From a virus, in IMG/VR virus record IMGVR_UViG_3300047494_000276, positions 1 through 50,075 of that record: a stretch of 50,075 nucleotides of DNA; one strand, written 5' to 3'. The first letter of the stretch is position 1. Each line of letters starts with the position of its first letter. A program made the translations under genes and the position numbers. Positions 8,377 through 16,826 of the stretch are shown here, piece by piece. The notes beneath the pieces are model-generated. The model was given only the letters and a program-made list of their open reading frames with translations, searched no databases and had not been told where the DNA came from.

Positions 8377-8797
8377 CGCGCGGCCCCGGCATCGGCACAG
8401 ACCAGGCGCGCTGCCATTCGCTGCGCAGATGCTTGATCAGGCCCTGGCGCTCACCTTCGGCACCGACGTGCAGCGAGACGTGGCCGAATGAGATGCCCAG
8501 ATTGCCGCGGACCATGACGATATCGCCGCGGTGCGCGTGGCTGAGCGGCACGCGCGCGAACTTTGCGTTCATGGTGCGGACCAGCGTGCCTGCGCCGATC
8601 TCCTTCAACGCGGCCTTGCCCGTCATCTCATCGGCATAGTTGCCGCGAAACTCCGCCATCGCGTCCTCGCCTGTCATGGCCTCGACGCAGCCGGCCGCGA
8701 AGGTGCAGCAGTCGTTCGCCGCCCATGTGAACGGCCTCTCGCGCACCGAGGCGATGAATGCCGCCAGACGCGGTTCCCAATCACCGAACCGCGTCAA
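8369..8797 (-). CDS. NlpC/P60-like tail assembly protein (DUF6950-type, gpK-like)
   Basis: 142 residues starting at TTG (8797), which overlaps the TGA of the preceding gene (TTGA); the long upstream open frame is antisense-like filler. WAANDCCTFAAGCVEAMTG carries the DCxxF cysteine motif of this family, and FGHVSLHV near residue 105 gives the His, so a papain-like/NlpC-P60 hydrolase is likely. In siphophages this position encodes the peptidase-type tail tip protein that helps peptidoglycan penetration. The stop overlaps the tail tip gene by 8 bases. Confidence 0.78.
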   Translation of the reverse strand: MTRFGDWEPRLAAFIASVRERPFTWAANDCCTFAAGCVEAMTGEDAMAEFRGNYADEMTGKAALKEIGAGTLVRTMNAKFARVPLSHAHRGDIVMVRGNLGISFGHVSLHVGAEGERQGLIKHLRSEWQRAWSVPMPGPRDG

Positions 8798-9462
8798 AAG
8801 CTTGAATTCCGGCCGATCCCGATCGGCAGGCCGCCGCCGAGGTGGATACCACCGGCCGACACCGACGCGACGGTCGCACCGACGCCGGACTGGCCATTGG
8901 CGCATGCGATCGAGGCGGCGGCGGAGAGATCGCCGCTGTCGAACTCTGCCTGGCTCAAATAGGAACGGTTCGATGCCGCCGTCAGGAAAGCGAGGTAGCT
9001 TTCGACGTCGAGCTGGATCGTCTGGCTGGTCTTGTCGAAGACGATCTTGGGGACCGTCATATAGCCGGTGAACCACGGCCAGACCGCGCCGACCTGCGTC
9101 AGCGCTTCGTTCAATTGCAGCTGCCACAGCCGCATCACGCGGCCCTGCCAATTGGCCTTGTTGCCGATCTGGTTGAGCAAATCGGTGTCGATGCCGAGCA
9201 GGCCGGAGAGCGTGCAGGTGACGGTATCAGCCCCGCCCTCCTTCATCGTGATCGAACTGACCGAGATAAATTCCGGGTCGATCGCGGAGAAGGTATAGCC
9301 GTCGAGGTCTTCGTCGCCGGTCCCGCTGAACGTGATGCTGTATGGCGCGGTCGTGACCCGGATCGGCTCGCCGAGGATATCGAGGAAGCCGACATAGATC
9401 GGGCGAACCGGATCGGTGTACGATCGCAGCGCCGCGATGGCGGTGGGGTCAGGCCCCGACAC
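8794..9462 (-). CDS. minor tail protein (tail hub region), 222 aa
   Basis: Starts at GTG overlapping the previous TAG (TAGTG). The sequence has beta-rich features, with SITMKEGGADTVTCTLSGLLGID, WQGRVMRLWQLQLNE and a C-terminal SYLSQAEFDSGDLSAAASIACANGQS-like region. Its place between the tape measure module and the NlpC/P60-like protein is that of distal tail/hub proteins (lambda gpL region or DUF2163-like). I do not recognise a precise family, so the role rests mostly on context. Confidence 0.65.
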   Translation of the reverse strand: MSGPDPTAIAALRSYTDPVRPIYVGFLDILGEPIRVTTAPYSITFSGTGDEDLDGYTFSAIDPEFISVSSITMKEGGADTVTCTLSGLLGIDTDLLNQIGNKANWQGRVMRLWQLQLNEALTQVGAVWPWFTGYMTVPKIVFDKTSQTIQLDVESYLAFLTAASNRSYLSQAEFDSGDLSAAASIACANGQSGVGATVASVSAGGIHLGGGLPIGIGRNSSF

Positions 9463-10055
9463 TAGAAGGTTTCCTCAAGCGCCAGCTGCGTGAAATCGAT
9501 CATGTTGGGGTAGCTGCCGGTCCAGCCGCTGTCGGGCTGGGGCAGCTTCACGAGGCAGGTCGGGTTGACGATTTCGACCGCGGCAGCGTTCGCGGGCGAG
9601 GCGCGCAGCGGGTTGCTCAACGTCAGCGCGGCATGCCCGCTGGCGAACGTGACGGTGGTCAGGACCATCAAAAGCTGGTCGCCGACCGTGATCTTGTGGC
9701 CGCGTTTCAGGACTGTGCCTGTCGGGCCGTTGACGTTGAGCGTGAGCCCGGTCTGGCCGGCGCCATTGACCGTGACGGCTATCGCGCTGGCGAACTGCGG
9801 GTTGAGCGTGGCGGGCAGGCGGATCGCATTGGCGCGGTTGCCGAGTTGGACCCGGAGCGCCTGGAAATCGAGCGCGTCATCCTCGGTCTGCTTCGGCTCG
9901 ACCGAGACCTTGGCCATCCAGCGGCCGGCGGGTTGCAGAACCGTGATCTGCTCGCGCCCGGTCCATTCGCTTCGGTTGACCTGCACGGGCGGGTCTGGGG
10001 GCGTCCATTCGATCGCTGTGATGAAGGCGCATGTTGGCCAGGCGAGGATGGACAT
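9462..10055 (-). CDS. minor tail protein, about 197 aa
   Basis: I chose the ATG at 10055 (MSILAWPTCAF...); TTG at 10067 is the alternative and neither has a clear ribosome site. RSEWTGREQ and GRWMAKVSVEPKQ near residues 25-55 resemble an N-terminal motif seen in minor tail proteins of alphaproteobacterial siphophages. The rest is beta-rich (GHKITVGDQLLMVLTTVTF). It lies 35 bases after junction motif copy 2. The function is inferred from position between the tape measure and the tail tip. Confidence 0.62.
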   Translation of the reverse strand: MSILAWPTCAFITAIEWTPPDPPVQVNRSEWTGREQITVLQPAGRWMAKVSVEPKQTEDDALDFQALRVQLGNRANAIRLPATLNPQFASAIAVTVNGAGQTGLTLNVNGPTGTVLKRGHKITVGDQLLMVLTTVTFASGHAALTLSNPLRASPANAAAVEIVNPTCLVKLPQPDSGWTGSYPNMIDFTQLALEETF

Positions 10056-10090
10056 GACGCCGCGCAAGGTGCGCGCGGGGGCATGGGGTC

Positions 10091-10104
10091 GTTACCGCCG
10101 TCAG
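10091..10104 (-). repeat. junction motif copy 2 (CTGACGGCGGTAAC)
   Basis: Perfect 14-bp copy on the minus strand. Its TGA (10101-10103) is the stop of the 85-aa gene. The next start lies 23 (TTG) or 35 (ATG) bases downstream. Confidence 0.9.
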
Positions 10105-10358
10105 TCTTTCTTGACCGTGCGCCGCGCATCCTCGTTGGCAATATGGATCAACCCCTCGTCCGACACGCCACCATGCGAATAACCGGCATGGTCGAGGATC
10201 CAGCGCATCGAGCCGTCCGCGTCCTTGACGCCCCCGCGCACGACGCTTCCGACCTTCTCGAAATGCGCGCGCGCCTGCTTGACGGTGCGGATCGGCGAAC
10301 CCTTGCGCGGGGGCCGGACATTGCCGCCCTGTTTGATGAACGTGGGCATGCGGGCCAT
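10101..10358 (-). CDS. hypothetical tail-region protein, 85 aa
   Basis: Small basic protein with a good AGGA ribosome site 7 or so bases before the ATG. It lies directly after the tape measure gene with a 4-base gap. It contains TVKQARAHFEKVGSVVRGGVKDADGSMRWILDHAGY, a helix-strand mixture I cannot place in a family. Its stop is the TGA within junction motif copy 2. Confidence 0.6.
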   Translation of the reverse strand: MARMPTFIKQGGNVRPPRKGSPIRTVKQARAHFEKVGSVVRGGVKDADGSMRWILDHAGYSHGGVSDEGLIHIANEDARRTVKKD

Positions 10359-10362
10359 GTCT

Positions 10363-13300
10363 CTATCCTTGGCTGCGCGGCAGGGTCGGCCGCGTGATGC
10401 GGGTCAGCGCGCCCTGACGGCCTTGCGCACCGCCGATCTGGGCTGCGATGGCGGCTTGCTGGGCGCTTTGTTGCAGGATGCGCTGCTCGAAGCCGTCGGG
10501 GTTGACGCTGTTCGAGGCATCGATGCTGATGTTCTGGACGATCGTCGTGCCGCCGCTGCCGGGCTGCACGTTCTTCGGTTTGGCGCCCATGTTGCGGGGC
10601 ACGATCGCCACCGTCTCGTCCGCCGAGATCATCGCACGCGGCACGCCGTTGATGCTGAGCGTGTTGCTGTCGATGCCCGGATTTCCGCCCGCGGTGAACG
10701 ATCCGCCATTGGCAAAGTGGAATATGCTGCCGAGGATGCCGCCCGCGCCGCCCGTGGCTCCTCCGAACAGTGCGCCGGCCAGCGGCTCGACGACCTCCTT
10801 TTCGATGGCGATCTTCACCAGGTCGGAAATGATCTGCAGCGCAACGTCATGGAAAGCCGCACCAAGCGATTTCGCGCCCGTGATCGCGTCGGTAATCCCG
10901 TCGGTCAGATGCTGCAGACCATCGACGGCAACGCTTTCCAGCGCTTCGTTGAGCTTGTCGGCCGTGTCGGGCAGCGTTTGCAGATAGGCGTTGATCGGAC
11001 TGGCGTCGCGCTGGGCGATGCCTTTCGCCTGCAGTGCAGTCTGCCCGGGCAACGCCTTAAGCTGGCTCGTCGCGTCCGTGACCTGATCCGGCGTCGATTT
11101 CGGGTTCGCGATGATCGCGTTGAGATCGTTTTCCTTTTGCTTCTGGGCATTCGCCAGCAGTTCGAGTTCGAGTTCGCGGCGCTCTTTCGCCGTCTGGGCG
11201 AGCGCGAGCTTGTCGTTGAGGGTGTCGGCCTCGATCGACAGCTGCGTTTGCAGGTGCGCGGTCTGGGCCTGCAGCAGCGCAACCTGCTTGTTCTGCTCGA
11301 TGACCTTCTTGTCCTCGGCGGTCGCCGCCTTGGCCGCCGCGGTCAGTTCTGCCGCGCGCGCCGCCTCGATCTTGGGGTCGGCGCCATTGGCGACATTGCG
11401 CTTCTGTTGGTCCTGGATATCGGCCAGCCGCTTCGCCAGGGTGCGATCGGCCAGTTCATCCTCGATCTTCGCCTGCTCGTTGACGTCGCTGGTCAGCGAT
11501 TCCTGGGCGCGAAGCTGCTCCTCCTGCGAGGCGGCAAGCTGGTCCTGGAATGCCTTGAGGCGGGCGAGCGCTTCGGCCTCAAGCGTGGCCGCCGACTTGC
11601 CGGCCGGTGCGAACAGCTTCGAAAGGTCGCCGACCTTCCCGGCCTGGGCTGAGGGCTGAACCGGCGTCTTTGCAGCCAGCACTTGTTGCGTTGCCGTGCG
11701 GGTTAGTCCGATCTCGGTGCGAAGCTTCGCGGCGGCAGCATCGACCGCGCTTGGCGGGTTCTGCCCGAACTTGAGCTGCTGGGCGATTTCGGCCGGGCTG
11801 CGCGCGTCGCCACCGGACAAGGCGTCCTGATATTCCTTCTTGGCCTGCTGGAGCGCGGGCAAGCGGACCTGCGTGAGATAGGTGGACGGGTTCGACGCCG
11901 CGACGACATCGGCGTGGTTGTGACCGAAGATGAGCGCCTGCAAGCCTTCATCCTGCAGGATCCGCGCTGCACCGCCCATGTTGGTGATCAGATGCCCGAA
12001 CGCCGTCGCCAAGCTCTCGATCGCGCTCGCATTGCCGGCCACGACATGGGCGACATCGACCTCAAGCTGCTGCTTGACGTCCCCGAGAACCTGGCCGGCT
12101 TTGGTCAGGTCGGCGATGTCGGCCGGCGAAAGCACGCTGCCGGCGCGCTCCATGGACGTCGCGAGGTCGTTGACCTTGTCGATGCCGCCGGAGAGTAGCG
12201 GATCGAGATCGCGCCCCGCTTCGCCGAACAGCCGCGTTTCGACTGCTGCACGCTTAGCTGGATCCTCGATCGACGATAGCCTGGCGATCAGCGTCGGCAG
12301 GATTTCCCCAGCGGAGCCCACGCCCTTGAGGTTGATGCCCAGCGTCTCGAATGTCTTCGCCGCCTGCTTGTCGCCCTCTTGGGCGCGCCCGAGATAGGCG
12401 GCAAGCTGGCCGAAACCGGACTGCAACTTGGTGTTGCTCACCCCGACATCGTTCGCCGCGCGCTGGTATACCTGCAACTGAGTCGTGGTCAGGCCGAGTT
12501 GCTTCGACGTGTCCTCTAGCTGCTTGGCATAGTTGATCGACGTACCGACCGCGGCAATGCCGACCCCGATCGTCGCCGCCGCTGCGAGGCCCGCCACGGC
12601 ATAGGGAGAGCCTCCGGTGCGCTGCAGCCCGGCACCCTCTGCGAAACGTTCGGCCGCGTTCTTTGCATTCGCTGTCGAGAGCTTGCCCGCCGTCGCCGCG
12701 CGTTCGGCCTCGATCGCGGCAAGCGTCGCCTCGGCCTTGATCGTGGCCTCTTCGTCGGTCAGGCCGGCGCGTTTCAGATTGTTGATGAGCCGCAGTTCGG
12801 TCAGTTGGTCGCGGATAATGTCGCGATCGGCGCCGCGGGCCGCGGTCAGCTGGGCCTGCAAGACGGCCTGGTCGGCAAGGAGGTGATTGACCTCGGCCTC
12901 GGCGACCAGCGTGTCCGTCGAAGCCGCGGGCACGACGCTGTTCGGGATCATCGACGCCTCGCGCGGGACGGTCGCGCCGATATTGGTGCCCGAGCCCGTC
13001 TTGATCCGACTGTTCGCGATGCCCTTTTCGACTGCGGCGCGAAGGCGCGCGCTACGCTGGGCTTCCGCGACCTCGGCGTCGGCTGTCGCTTTGGCGGATT
13101 GCTGCCGGCGCTGATCGTCGGCAATCGCCGCGTCTGTGGTGCCCTTGCGTGCCGTCTTGATCCGCGCCGACGCTTGCTCCTCCGCAGACGCCATACCGGA
13201 CACGCCTGCTTTGTACTTCTGGCCCTCGGCGCTGAGATCGAAAGTCTGGCCCTTGAGCGCATCCACGGACGTCTTGAACCGGGCGTGGGCCGCGGTCGCG

Positions 13301-13374
13301 TCGTTGAAGGTCTGGACATAGCCGTTATCGCGACCGATGAACTCCGCGATGATGCTATCGACAACCTCGGCCAT
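10363..13374 (-). CDS. tail tape measure protein, 1003 aa
   Basis: This is the longest mostly helical protein of the tail module and sits directly after the frameshifted chaperone pair, the invariant place of the tape measure. The first 240 residues are coiled-coil-like. A hydrophobic segment follows near 258-280 (GGSPYAVAGLAAAATIGVGIAAVGTS). LGLTTTQLQVYQRAANDVGVS and LPTLIARLSSIEDPAKRAAVETRLFGEAGRDLDPLL, at about 300-400, are classic TP901/tape-measure motifs. Long heptad stretches fill 600-800. Its ATG overlaps the chaperone stop (TGATG). About 1000 residues suggests a tail of roughly 150 nm by the usual rule. Confidence 0.92.
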   Translation of the reverse strand: MAEVVDSIIAEFIGRDNGYVQTFNDATAAHARFKTSVDALKGQTFDLSAEGQKYKAGVSGMASAEEQASARIKTARKGTTDAAIADDQRRQQSAKATADAEVAEAQRSARLRAAVEKGIANSRIKTGSGTNIGATVPREASMIPNSVVPAASTDTLVAEAEVNHLLADQAVLQAQLTAARGADRDIIRDQLTELRLINNLKRAGLTDEEATIKAEATLAAIEAERAATAGKLSTANAKNAAERFAEGAGLQRTGGSPYAVAGLAAAATIGVGIAAVGTSINYAKQLEDTSKQLGLTTTQLQVYQRAANDVGVSNTKLQSGFGQLAAYLGRAQEGDKQAAKTFETLGINLKGVGSAGEILPTLIARLSSIEDPAKRAAVETRLFGEAGRDLDPLLSGGIDKVNDLATSMERAGSVLSPADIADLTKAGQVLGDVKQQLEVDVAHVVAGNASAIESLATAFGHLITNMGGAARILQDEGLQALIFGHNHADVVAASNPSTYLTQVRLPALQQAKKEYQDALSGGDARSPAEIAQQLKFGQNPPSAVDAAAAKLRTEIGLTRTATQQVLAAKTPVQPSAQAGKVGDLSKLFAPAGKSAATLEAEALARLKAFQDQLAASQEEQLRAQESLTSDVNEQAKIEDELADRTLAKRLADIQDQQKRNVANGADPKIEAARAAELTAAAKAATAEDKKVIEQNKQVALLQAQTAHLQTQLSIEADTLNDKLALAQTAKERRELELELLANAQKQKENDLNAIIANPKSTPDQVTDATSQLKALPGQTALQAKGIAQRDASPINAYLQTLPDTADKLNEALESVAVDGLQHLTDGITDAITGAKSLGAAFHDVALQIISDLVKIAIEKEVVEPLAGALFGGATGGAGGILGSIFHFANGGSFTAGGNPGIDSNTLSINGVPRAMISADETVAIVPRNMGAKPKNVQPGSGGTTIVQNISIDASNSVNPDGFEQRILQQSAQQAAIAAQIGGAQGRQGALTRITRPTLPRSQG

Positions 13375-14032
13375 CAGTTCAGCACCTTCATAAGGCCGCG
13401 TTCCGCCAGCCGCTCCTGCCGCCGCGCTACGAAATCGGCGTCGGGCGCCTCGACATCATCGCCACCGTCGAGATCGTGGCGATCGTTCCACGTCCACAGG
13501 AGCGCCTGATATTCCCACCAGGTCAGCCGCCGCATCTCGGACGGCTGGATGCCCATCATCGCGCAGTTCGTGAGCGCCGCCGCGAAGTCGAACCTTTCGT
13601 GTGGGTCGCCGGCTCCGCCGCCGGCTCGGCTTTTTTTGGCGGAGCGTATCCGTGGATCAGGGCGTGCAGGATGGCGTATGCCGTCATCCATATCTGCGTC
13701 ATGACAATGCGGGTGTCGCTGAGGCCGAGCAGATAGGCCTGCACGAGTTCGCTGGCCCGTACCGCCGACACCTTGACGTCCATGCCGTCGATCGTGCCCT
13801 CGCCGCCTCCGATCAGGCCCTGGCGGATGATCTCGACGAGCTCGGTGAAACGATACTCGGCAAGTTCCGGATAGATCTCGCCCTCGGCCAGACCATAGCG
13901 CCCCTTGGACGTTCGGGCATAGATCGCGCCGATGCCGGCGCCACAGGCCCGCTCGATCTCCTTGATCTGCTCCAGCCCCAGCGCGAACTTATACTCGCCG
14001 TTGCCGAACGCAAGAACCACCCAGGTCTGCAC
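13374..14032 (-). CDS. tail assembly chaperone G-T fusion via -1 frameshift
   Basis: Ribosomes that slip back one base on the A7 run (13631-13637) leave the G frame after codon 134. They continue in the frame ending at 13374, making a fusion of about 219 residues. The T part (about 85 residues) has MMGIQPSEMRRLTWWEYQALLWTWNDRH, a motif of GTA/rcc01693-like tail chaperones. The T frame has no convincing independent start, and its stop overlaps the tape measure ATG. This gpG/gpGT arrangement is conserved in siphophages and needs both products in a fixed ratio to coat the tape measure protein. Confidence 0.8.
13556..14032 (-). CDS. tail assembly chaperone G (GTA gp10-like), 158 aa
   Basis: Unshifted product of the chaperone pair. 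Starts at GTG with GTAGGA just upstream, 5 bases after the tail tube stop. MQTWVVLAFGNGEYKFALGLEQIKEIE and GAIYARTSKG match the gene-transfer-agent-type tail chaperone family, which begins with the binding of a short beta domain and an IxEIExA helix. The last 24 residues after the slip site (KKAEPAAEPATHTKG...) are low complexity, as expected for the unshifted tail. Confidence 0.85.
   Translation of the reverse strand: MQTWVVLAFGNGEYKFALGLEQIKEIERACGAGIGAIYARTSKGRYGLAEGEIYPELAEYRFTELVEIIRQGLIGGGEGTIDGMDVKVSAVRASELVQAYLLGLSDTRIVMTQIWMTAYAILHALIHGYAPPKKAEPAAEPATHTKGSTSRRRSRTAR
13631..13637 (-). other. programmed -1 ribosomal slippery heptamer A-AAA-AAA
   Basis: Read in the transcription direction the sequence is CCG CCA AAA AAA GCC, i.e. 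the canonical heptamer A AAA AAA in the frame of the G gene. Slipping -1 gives AAA AAA AGC CGA and enters the T frame. The following GC-rich stretch (GCCGAGCCGGCGGCGGAGCC) can form a stem that may stimulate the slip. Confidence 0.85.
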
Positions 14033-14036
14033 GGTC

Positions 14037-14750
14037 CTACGCGACGTTGAGGTTCGTGGTCGAGACCCGAGGCGTGTTCGAGGCGCCGGTCAGCGTCTCG
14101 GTCAGCGTGATCTTGGGCGTTCCGGCGGCCGTGAACGTGCCCGCAATCGTTCGGGTGGCGCCCGTTCCGGACACGGTCAGGGCCGTTGCGTCGCTGGACG
14201 TGGCGGTCAGGGTCGAGCCGGTCGTGCAGCCCGAAACCGTTCCCGTATAAGCAACCGCATGGGTCGCGGTGCGCGGCGTCAGCGTCAGCTGGTCAAGCAC
14301 GATGATGTCGGCGCCAGGCGTCCAGACAACCGGGCCGTCCGAGGCGAAGGTCAGCTGCGAGGTGACATAGGTGCCGTCGGCGGCGCCGATCTGCTTGTTC
14401 GTCAGGACGAACTTGCCCTGATAATAGCCCGAATCCACAACGTCGCTGGCGTCTTCGCCCATGATGAAGCGATACGGGAGCGAGATGCCGCCAAGTTGGC
14501 GCAGGAGGTCGCCCTGGGCGCGATTGTAGAGGCCGTTGCCCGCGATATCGAACTGAGAGCCGGTCACGTTGACGACGCGAGCCGGAATGTTGGTCGGGTC
14601 CGCGCAATCGCGGATATACTCGTCCGAGGTCTGATATTGCTCGGTCAGGTTCCGGGTCGTGAGACCGCAAAGCGACGTGAAGGTCGTGCTGTTATCGAGG
14701 CTGACCGCGACATCGAAATAAGTGCCTTTGACGATCGACGGGACGGACAT
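14037..14750 (-). CDS. major tail tube protein with C-terminal Ig-like domain
   Basis: 237 residues with AGGAG 8 bases before the ATG. Residues 1-145 fit a tail tube (TYFDVAVSLDNSTTFTSLCGLTTRNL, ISLPYRFIMGEDASDVVDSGYYQGKFVLTNK). Residues about 150-237 form a Ser/Thr-rich bacterial Ig-like domain (LTLTPRTATHAVAYTGTVSG... TATSSDATALTVSGTGATRTIAGTF), the common surface decoration of tube proteins. Position before the chaperones supports the call. Junction motif copy 3 lies 51 bases upstream. Confidence 0.85.
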   Translation of the reverse strand: MSVPSIVKGTYFDVAVSLDNSTTFTSLCGLTTRNLTEQYQTSDEYIRDCADPTNIPARVVNVTGSQFDIAGNGLYNRAQGDLLRQLGGISLPYRFIMGEDASDVVDSGYYQGKFVLTNKQIGAADGTYVTSQLTFASDGPVVWTPGADIIVLDQLTLTPRTATHAVAYTGTVSGCTTGSTLTATSSDATALTVSGTGATRTIAGTFTAAGTPKITLTETLTGASNTPRVSTTNLNVA

Positions 14751-14801
14751 TGGGCGCGCTCCTGAATTTGAACGCGAAACTATGGGCGGTCAGATGCCCT
14801 C

Positions 14802-14815
14802 GTTACCGCCGTCAG
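14802..14815 (-). repeat. junction motif copy 3 (CTGACGGCGGTAAC)
   Basis: Perfect minus-strand copy. Its TGA (14812-14814) ends the DUF3168-like gene. The tail tube ATG lies 51 bases further on, after its own AGGAG, so the motif is not that gene's ribosome site. Confidence 0.9.
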
Positions 14816-15255
14816 CCCGCGATCTCGCCCCGGAACGTGACCGTGGTCATCCACGCCTCGGCTTCGTCGCCATCCATGCGCGGCGACGTCGTGATCCATG
14901 CCACGCGCAGCTTGCCCGCCGAATCCTCGAGCGTGATCGTCGCACCATCGAGGCAATCCTTGGCCTCCGACCCTATCTTGAGGATGCGATCTTCGGCCGT
15001 CTCGACGATTTGCTGCCCATTCATCACCGGCTTGGTGAAGAACTGATAGCTGAACCTGAATGCCGCGCTATGGAGCCCCGATGCCAGGAATGGCGCGCCG
15101 ACGATGCTGCCGAAGCGGCCGAACGGGAATGTGCGCGATGCGGGCACGGTGGACGGATAGAGCGACGCTGCCGGCACAAGCTCGATCAGCGGCGCAAAGC
15201 CCTTGAGGCGGGACAGGACGCCGCGGCGGAACGGAAGGGCATAGTCGAGCGCCAT
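14812..15255 (-). CDS. tail terminator / completion protein (DUF3168-like)
   Basis: 147 residues. The N-terminus MALDYALPFRRGVLSRLKGFAPLIELV and the FPFGRFGSIVGAPF region fit the DUF3168 tail completion proteins that cap the tail and join it to the connector. The end carries KLRVAWITTSPRMDG and an EAWMTTVTFRGEI strand. Its ATG overlaps the preceding TAA (TAATG), and its stop lies in junction motif copy 3. It sits exactly between the HK97 gp10-like gene and the tail tube gene, as expected. Confidence 0.75.
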   Translation of the reverse strand: MALDYALPFRRGVLSRLKGFAPLIELVPAASLYPSTVPASRTFPFGRFGSIVGAPFLASGLHSAAFRFSYQFFTKPVMNGQQIVETAEDRILKIGSEAKDCLDGATITLEDSAGKLRVAWITTSPRMDGDEAEAWMTTVTFRGEIAG

Positions 15256-15668
15256 TACCCGCCCCTGATCTCACGCTGGCGCGTGACGATCGCTTCGATG
15301 ATCTCGACGCGGTGCCGCTCCACCGCAGGCTCCAAGAACGGCCTGGGCAGTATCCTTGACGTGCCACGCTCCATGTAAAGCGCATGCTCGCTGTCGGCGA
15401 TGACGCCGGTCTGAACGCTGACCGGGGTTTCGACCAGGGGGATGGGCCGGATCGAAGCATCGAGCTCGTGCGTGTCCGCGTTCGGGGGTTCGCCCGGCGC
15501 GGACGCGATATGGCCCGGCCCGCTGATCGAGCCGTCGCGGATCGAGAAGGCCGCATCTTCCGCCACGGTCTCGGCGCCGTGCAGGCACTCCTCACCGACG
15601 GCCGCGAGCAGCAGGCGCGGGTCCATGCGCACGAGGCGCGGGCCGACATTATCGGTGAAGTTGATCAC
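15255..15668 (-). CDS. HK97 gp10-like head-tail joining protein
   Basis: 137 residues starting at GTG (15668), which overlaps the previous stop as GTGA; the longer open frame upstream is a shadow of that gene. The C-terminal MERGTSRILPRPFLEPAVERHR closely follows the HK97 gp10 signature (GTSxxxxRPFLxPA). N-terminal helices (DPRLLLAAVGEECLHGAETVAEDA) also fit. This family joins the connector and tail completion proteins. Confidence 0.8.
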   Translation of the reverse strand: MINFTDNVGPRLVRMDPRLLLAAVGEECLHGAETVAEDAAFSIRDGSISGPGHIASAPGEPPNADTHELDASIRPIPLVETPVSVQTGVIADSEHALYMERGTSRILPRPFLEPAVERHRVEIIEAIVTRQREIRGG

Positions 15669-16045
15669 GCCTGCCGCCCTTTGCCGGACCAATAGATGCC
15701 GAGCGAATCCTTGGCGATGCCGGACACCAGCCAAGTCCCGGCATGCGGGCCGGCATTGACCATGATCCGCGCGTCGGTGTCGAGATTGCCATCGAGCGTG
15801 ACGACCAGGATCAGGAACAGCATGTCGCCCTCGGCATAGCCTTCGGATTGATGCATCTCCCACGACGCCTTGTCGATCTGGACCTGGCAGGCGCGACTGG
15901 ACGGCGCACCGCTGCTGACGATCGAGCCGCCGTCGTCGGTGACGGGCTCAACCTGGTCGATTACGGTGCCGGAGACGTAGGGACCGCCCATGATGCCCGA
16001 GACACGCGCGGCGACGCTGGCGAAGGCGGCGGCGGGGTCGATCAT
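15665..16045 (-). CDS. head-tail connector-region hypothetical protein, 126 aa
   Basis: Start chosen at the ATG overlapping the previous stop (ATGA, 16042-16045): MIDPAAAFASVAARVSG. The protein is largely beta-strand with a YAEGDMLFLILVVTLDGNL segment. GPHAGTWLVSGIAKDSLG near the end resembles small minor head/stopper proteins found at this spot. No firm family. Translational coupling on both sides suggests it is made in step with its connector neighbours. Confidence 0.65.
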   Translation of the reverse strand: MIDPAAAFASVAARVSGIMGGPYVSGTVIDQVEPVTDDGGSIVSSGAPSSRACQVQIDKASWEMHQSEGYAEGDMLFLILVVTLDGNLDTDARIMVNAGPHAGTWLVSGIAKDSLGIYWSGKGRQA

Positions 16046-16371
16046 ACGGTGACGATCTCGCCGTTTCGGATAAAGCCGTGCCAAGTGCCCCCGGCGCTCC
16101 CGTCGATCGAGGGCGCGACTGTCAGGTTCTCGAATTCACCGTCGATCGTCCAATGCGTACCCTCGGTGCAGCCCTGCACGATGACGCGGTGACCGCTCTC
16201 GGTGCGCTCGTCGCCGATCAGGCGCTTGAAATGGTCCCATTGCACGCGCCGCTCGGGCGAGGCGAGGAAGCAGCTTTGATAGATGCCAGCCTTCGTCGGC
16301 GACTTGAAGATGAAGCCGATGCGGCGCCCATCCTCTTCGATCCAGCGCGGGTCGAGATCGGCGAGCCTCAC
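16042..16371 (-). CDS. DUF6527-like small phage protein
   Basis: 109 residues starting at GTG (16371), overlapping the upstream stop (GTGA). MRLADLDPRWIEEDGRRIGFIFKSP resembles the N-terminus of DUF6527-type proteins, but the Cys pairs usual in that family are mostly absent here. Strands such as GTHWTIDGEFENLTVAPSIDG follow. No function is known to me. It is embedded in the head-tail connector cluster, so a structural or assembly role is possible. Confidence 0.6.
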   Translation of the reverse strand: MRLADLDPRWIEEDGRRIGFIFKSPTKAGIYQSCFLASPERRVQWDHFKRLIGDERTESGHRVIVQGCTEGTHWTIDGEFENLTVAPSIDGSAGGTWHGFIRNGEIVTV

Positions 16372-16826
16372 GGGCAATTCCAGACCGGCAACGGCCCCGC
16401 AAAGCCGTTGAACCCGGCATTGCACCCAAGCACCCGGCCGCCGCCGACGACCCTTGTGCCGCCCTTGTTCTTCTGCAGGAGCATCGAATATTCGAGGCCA
16501 TAGGGTGTCGAGGCATATCCACCCGCGACCGCGACCTTGATCGCCTCGTCAGAGAAGCGCAGCTGCACCGACGCGGAGCGGAAATCGGCCACGCCGGCCG
16601 CGACCATGGCGGCTTCGTTAGATCCTGCGATCCCCGCGATCCTGTTCGTCGCCATGTTGTGCGCGGCCATCGCGATCAGCGCCGGGGCGTAATCGTCCTC
16701 AAGCCAGGACTGATCGACGTAGCGCTGCGCGTCGGTCAGCCAATATTGGATCGTGTCAGGATCGACCGCGGCGAACGCGGGGTAGCGCCGGATCAGGTCG
16801 TCGGGCGTGGGGGCATCGTAGGCCAT
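16368..16826 (-). CDS. DUF4054 head-tail adaptor
   Basis: 152 residues; MAYDAPTPDDLIRRYPAFAAVDPDTIQYWLTDAQRYVDQSW is the hallmark N-terminus of the DUF4054/gp6-type adaptor that binds below the portal. The helical bundle (residues 1-90) is followed by a Gly-rich tail with FSDEAIKVAVAGGYASTPYGLEYSMLLQKNKGG. I used the ATG at 16826; an ATG 15 bases upstream is possible. It is the first connector gene after the plus-strand moron, with junction motif copy 4 lying 30 bases upstream of its start. Confidence 0.82.
   Translation of the reverse strand: MAYDAPTPDDLIRRYPAFAAVDPDTIQYWLTDAQRYVDQSWLEDDYAPALIAMAAHNMATNRIAGIAGSNEAAMVAAGVADFRSASVQLRFSDEAIKVAVAGGYASTPYGLEYSMLLQKNKGGTRVVGGGRVLGCNAGFNGFAGPLPVWNCP

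Noticed and set aside
8974-8984. GCCGCCGTCAG, a partial match to the junction motif
   Set aside because: Only 11 of 14 bases, inside a gene and not at a junction; treated as chance.
8798-9151. N-terminal extension of the NlpC/P60-like gene
   Set aside because: The added residues are Arg-rich and overlap the minor tail gene; the TTGA overlap at 8794-8797 gives a better start.
10225-11652. 475-residue plus-strand open frame
   Set aside because: Antisense to the tape measure gene; repetitive Leu/Arg composition mirrors its coiled coil.
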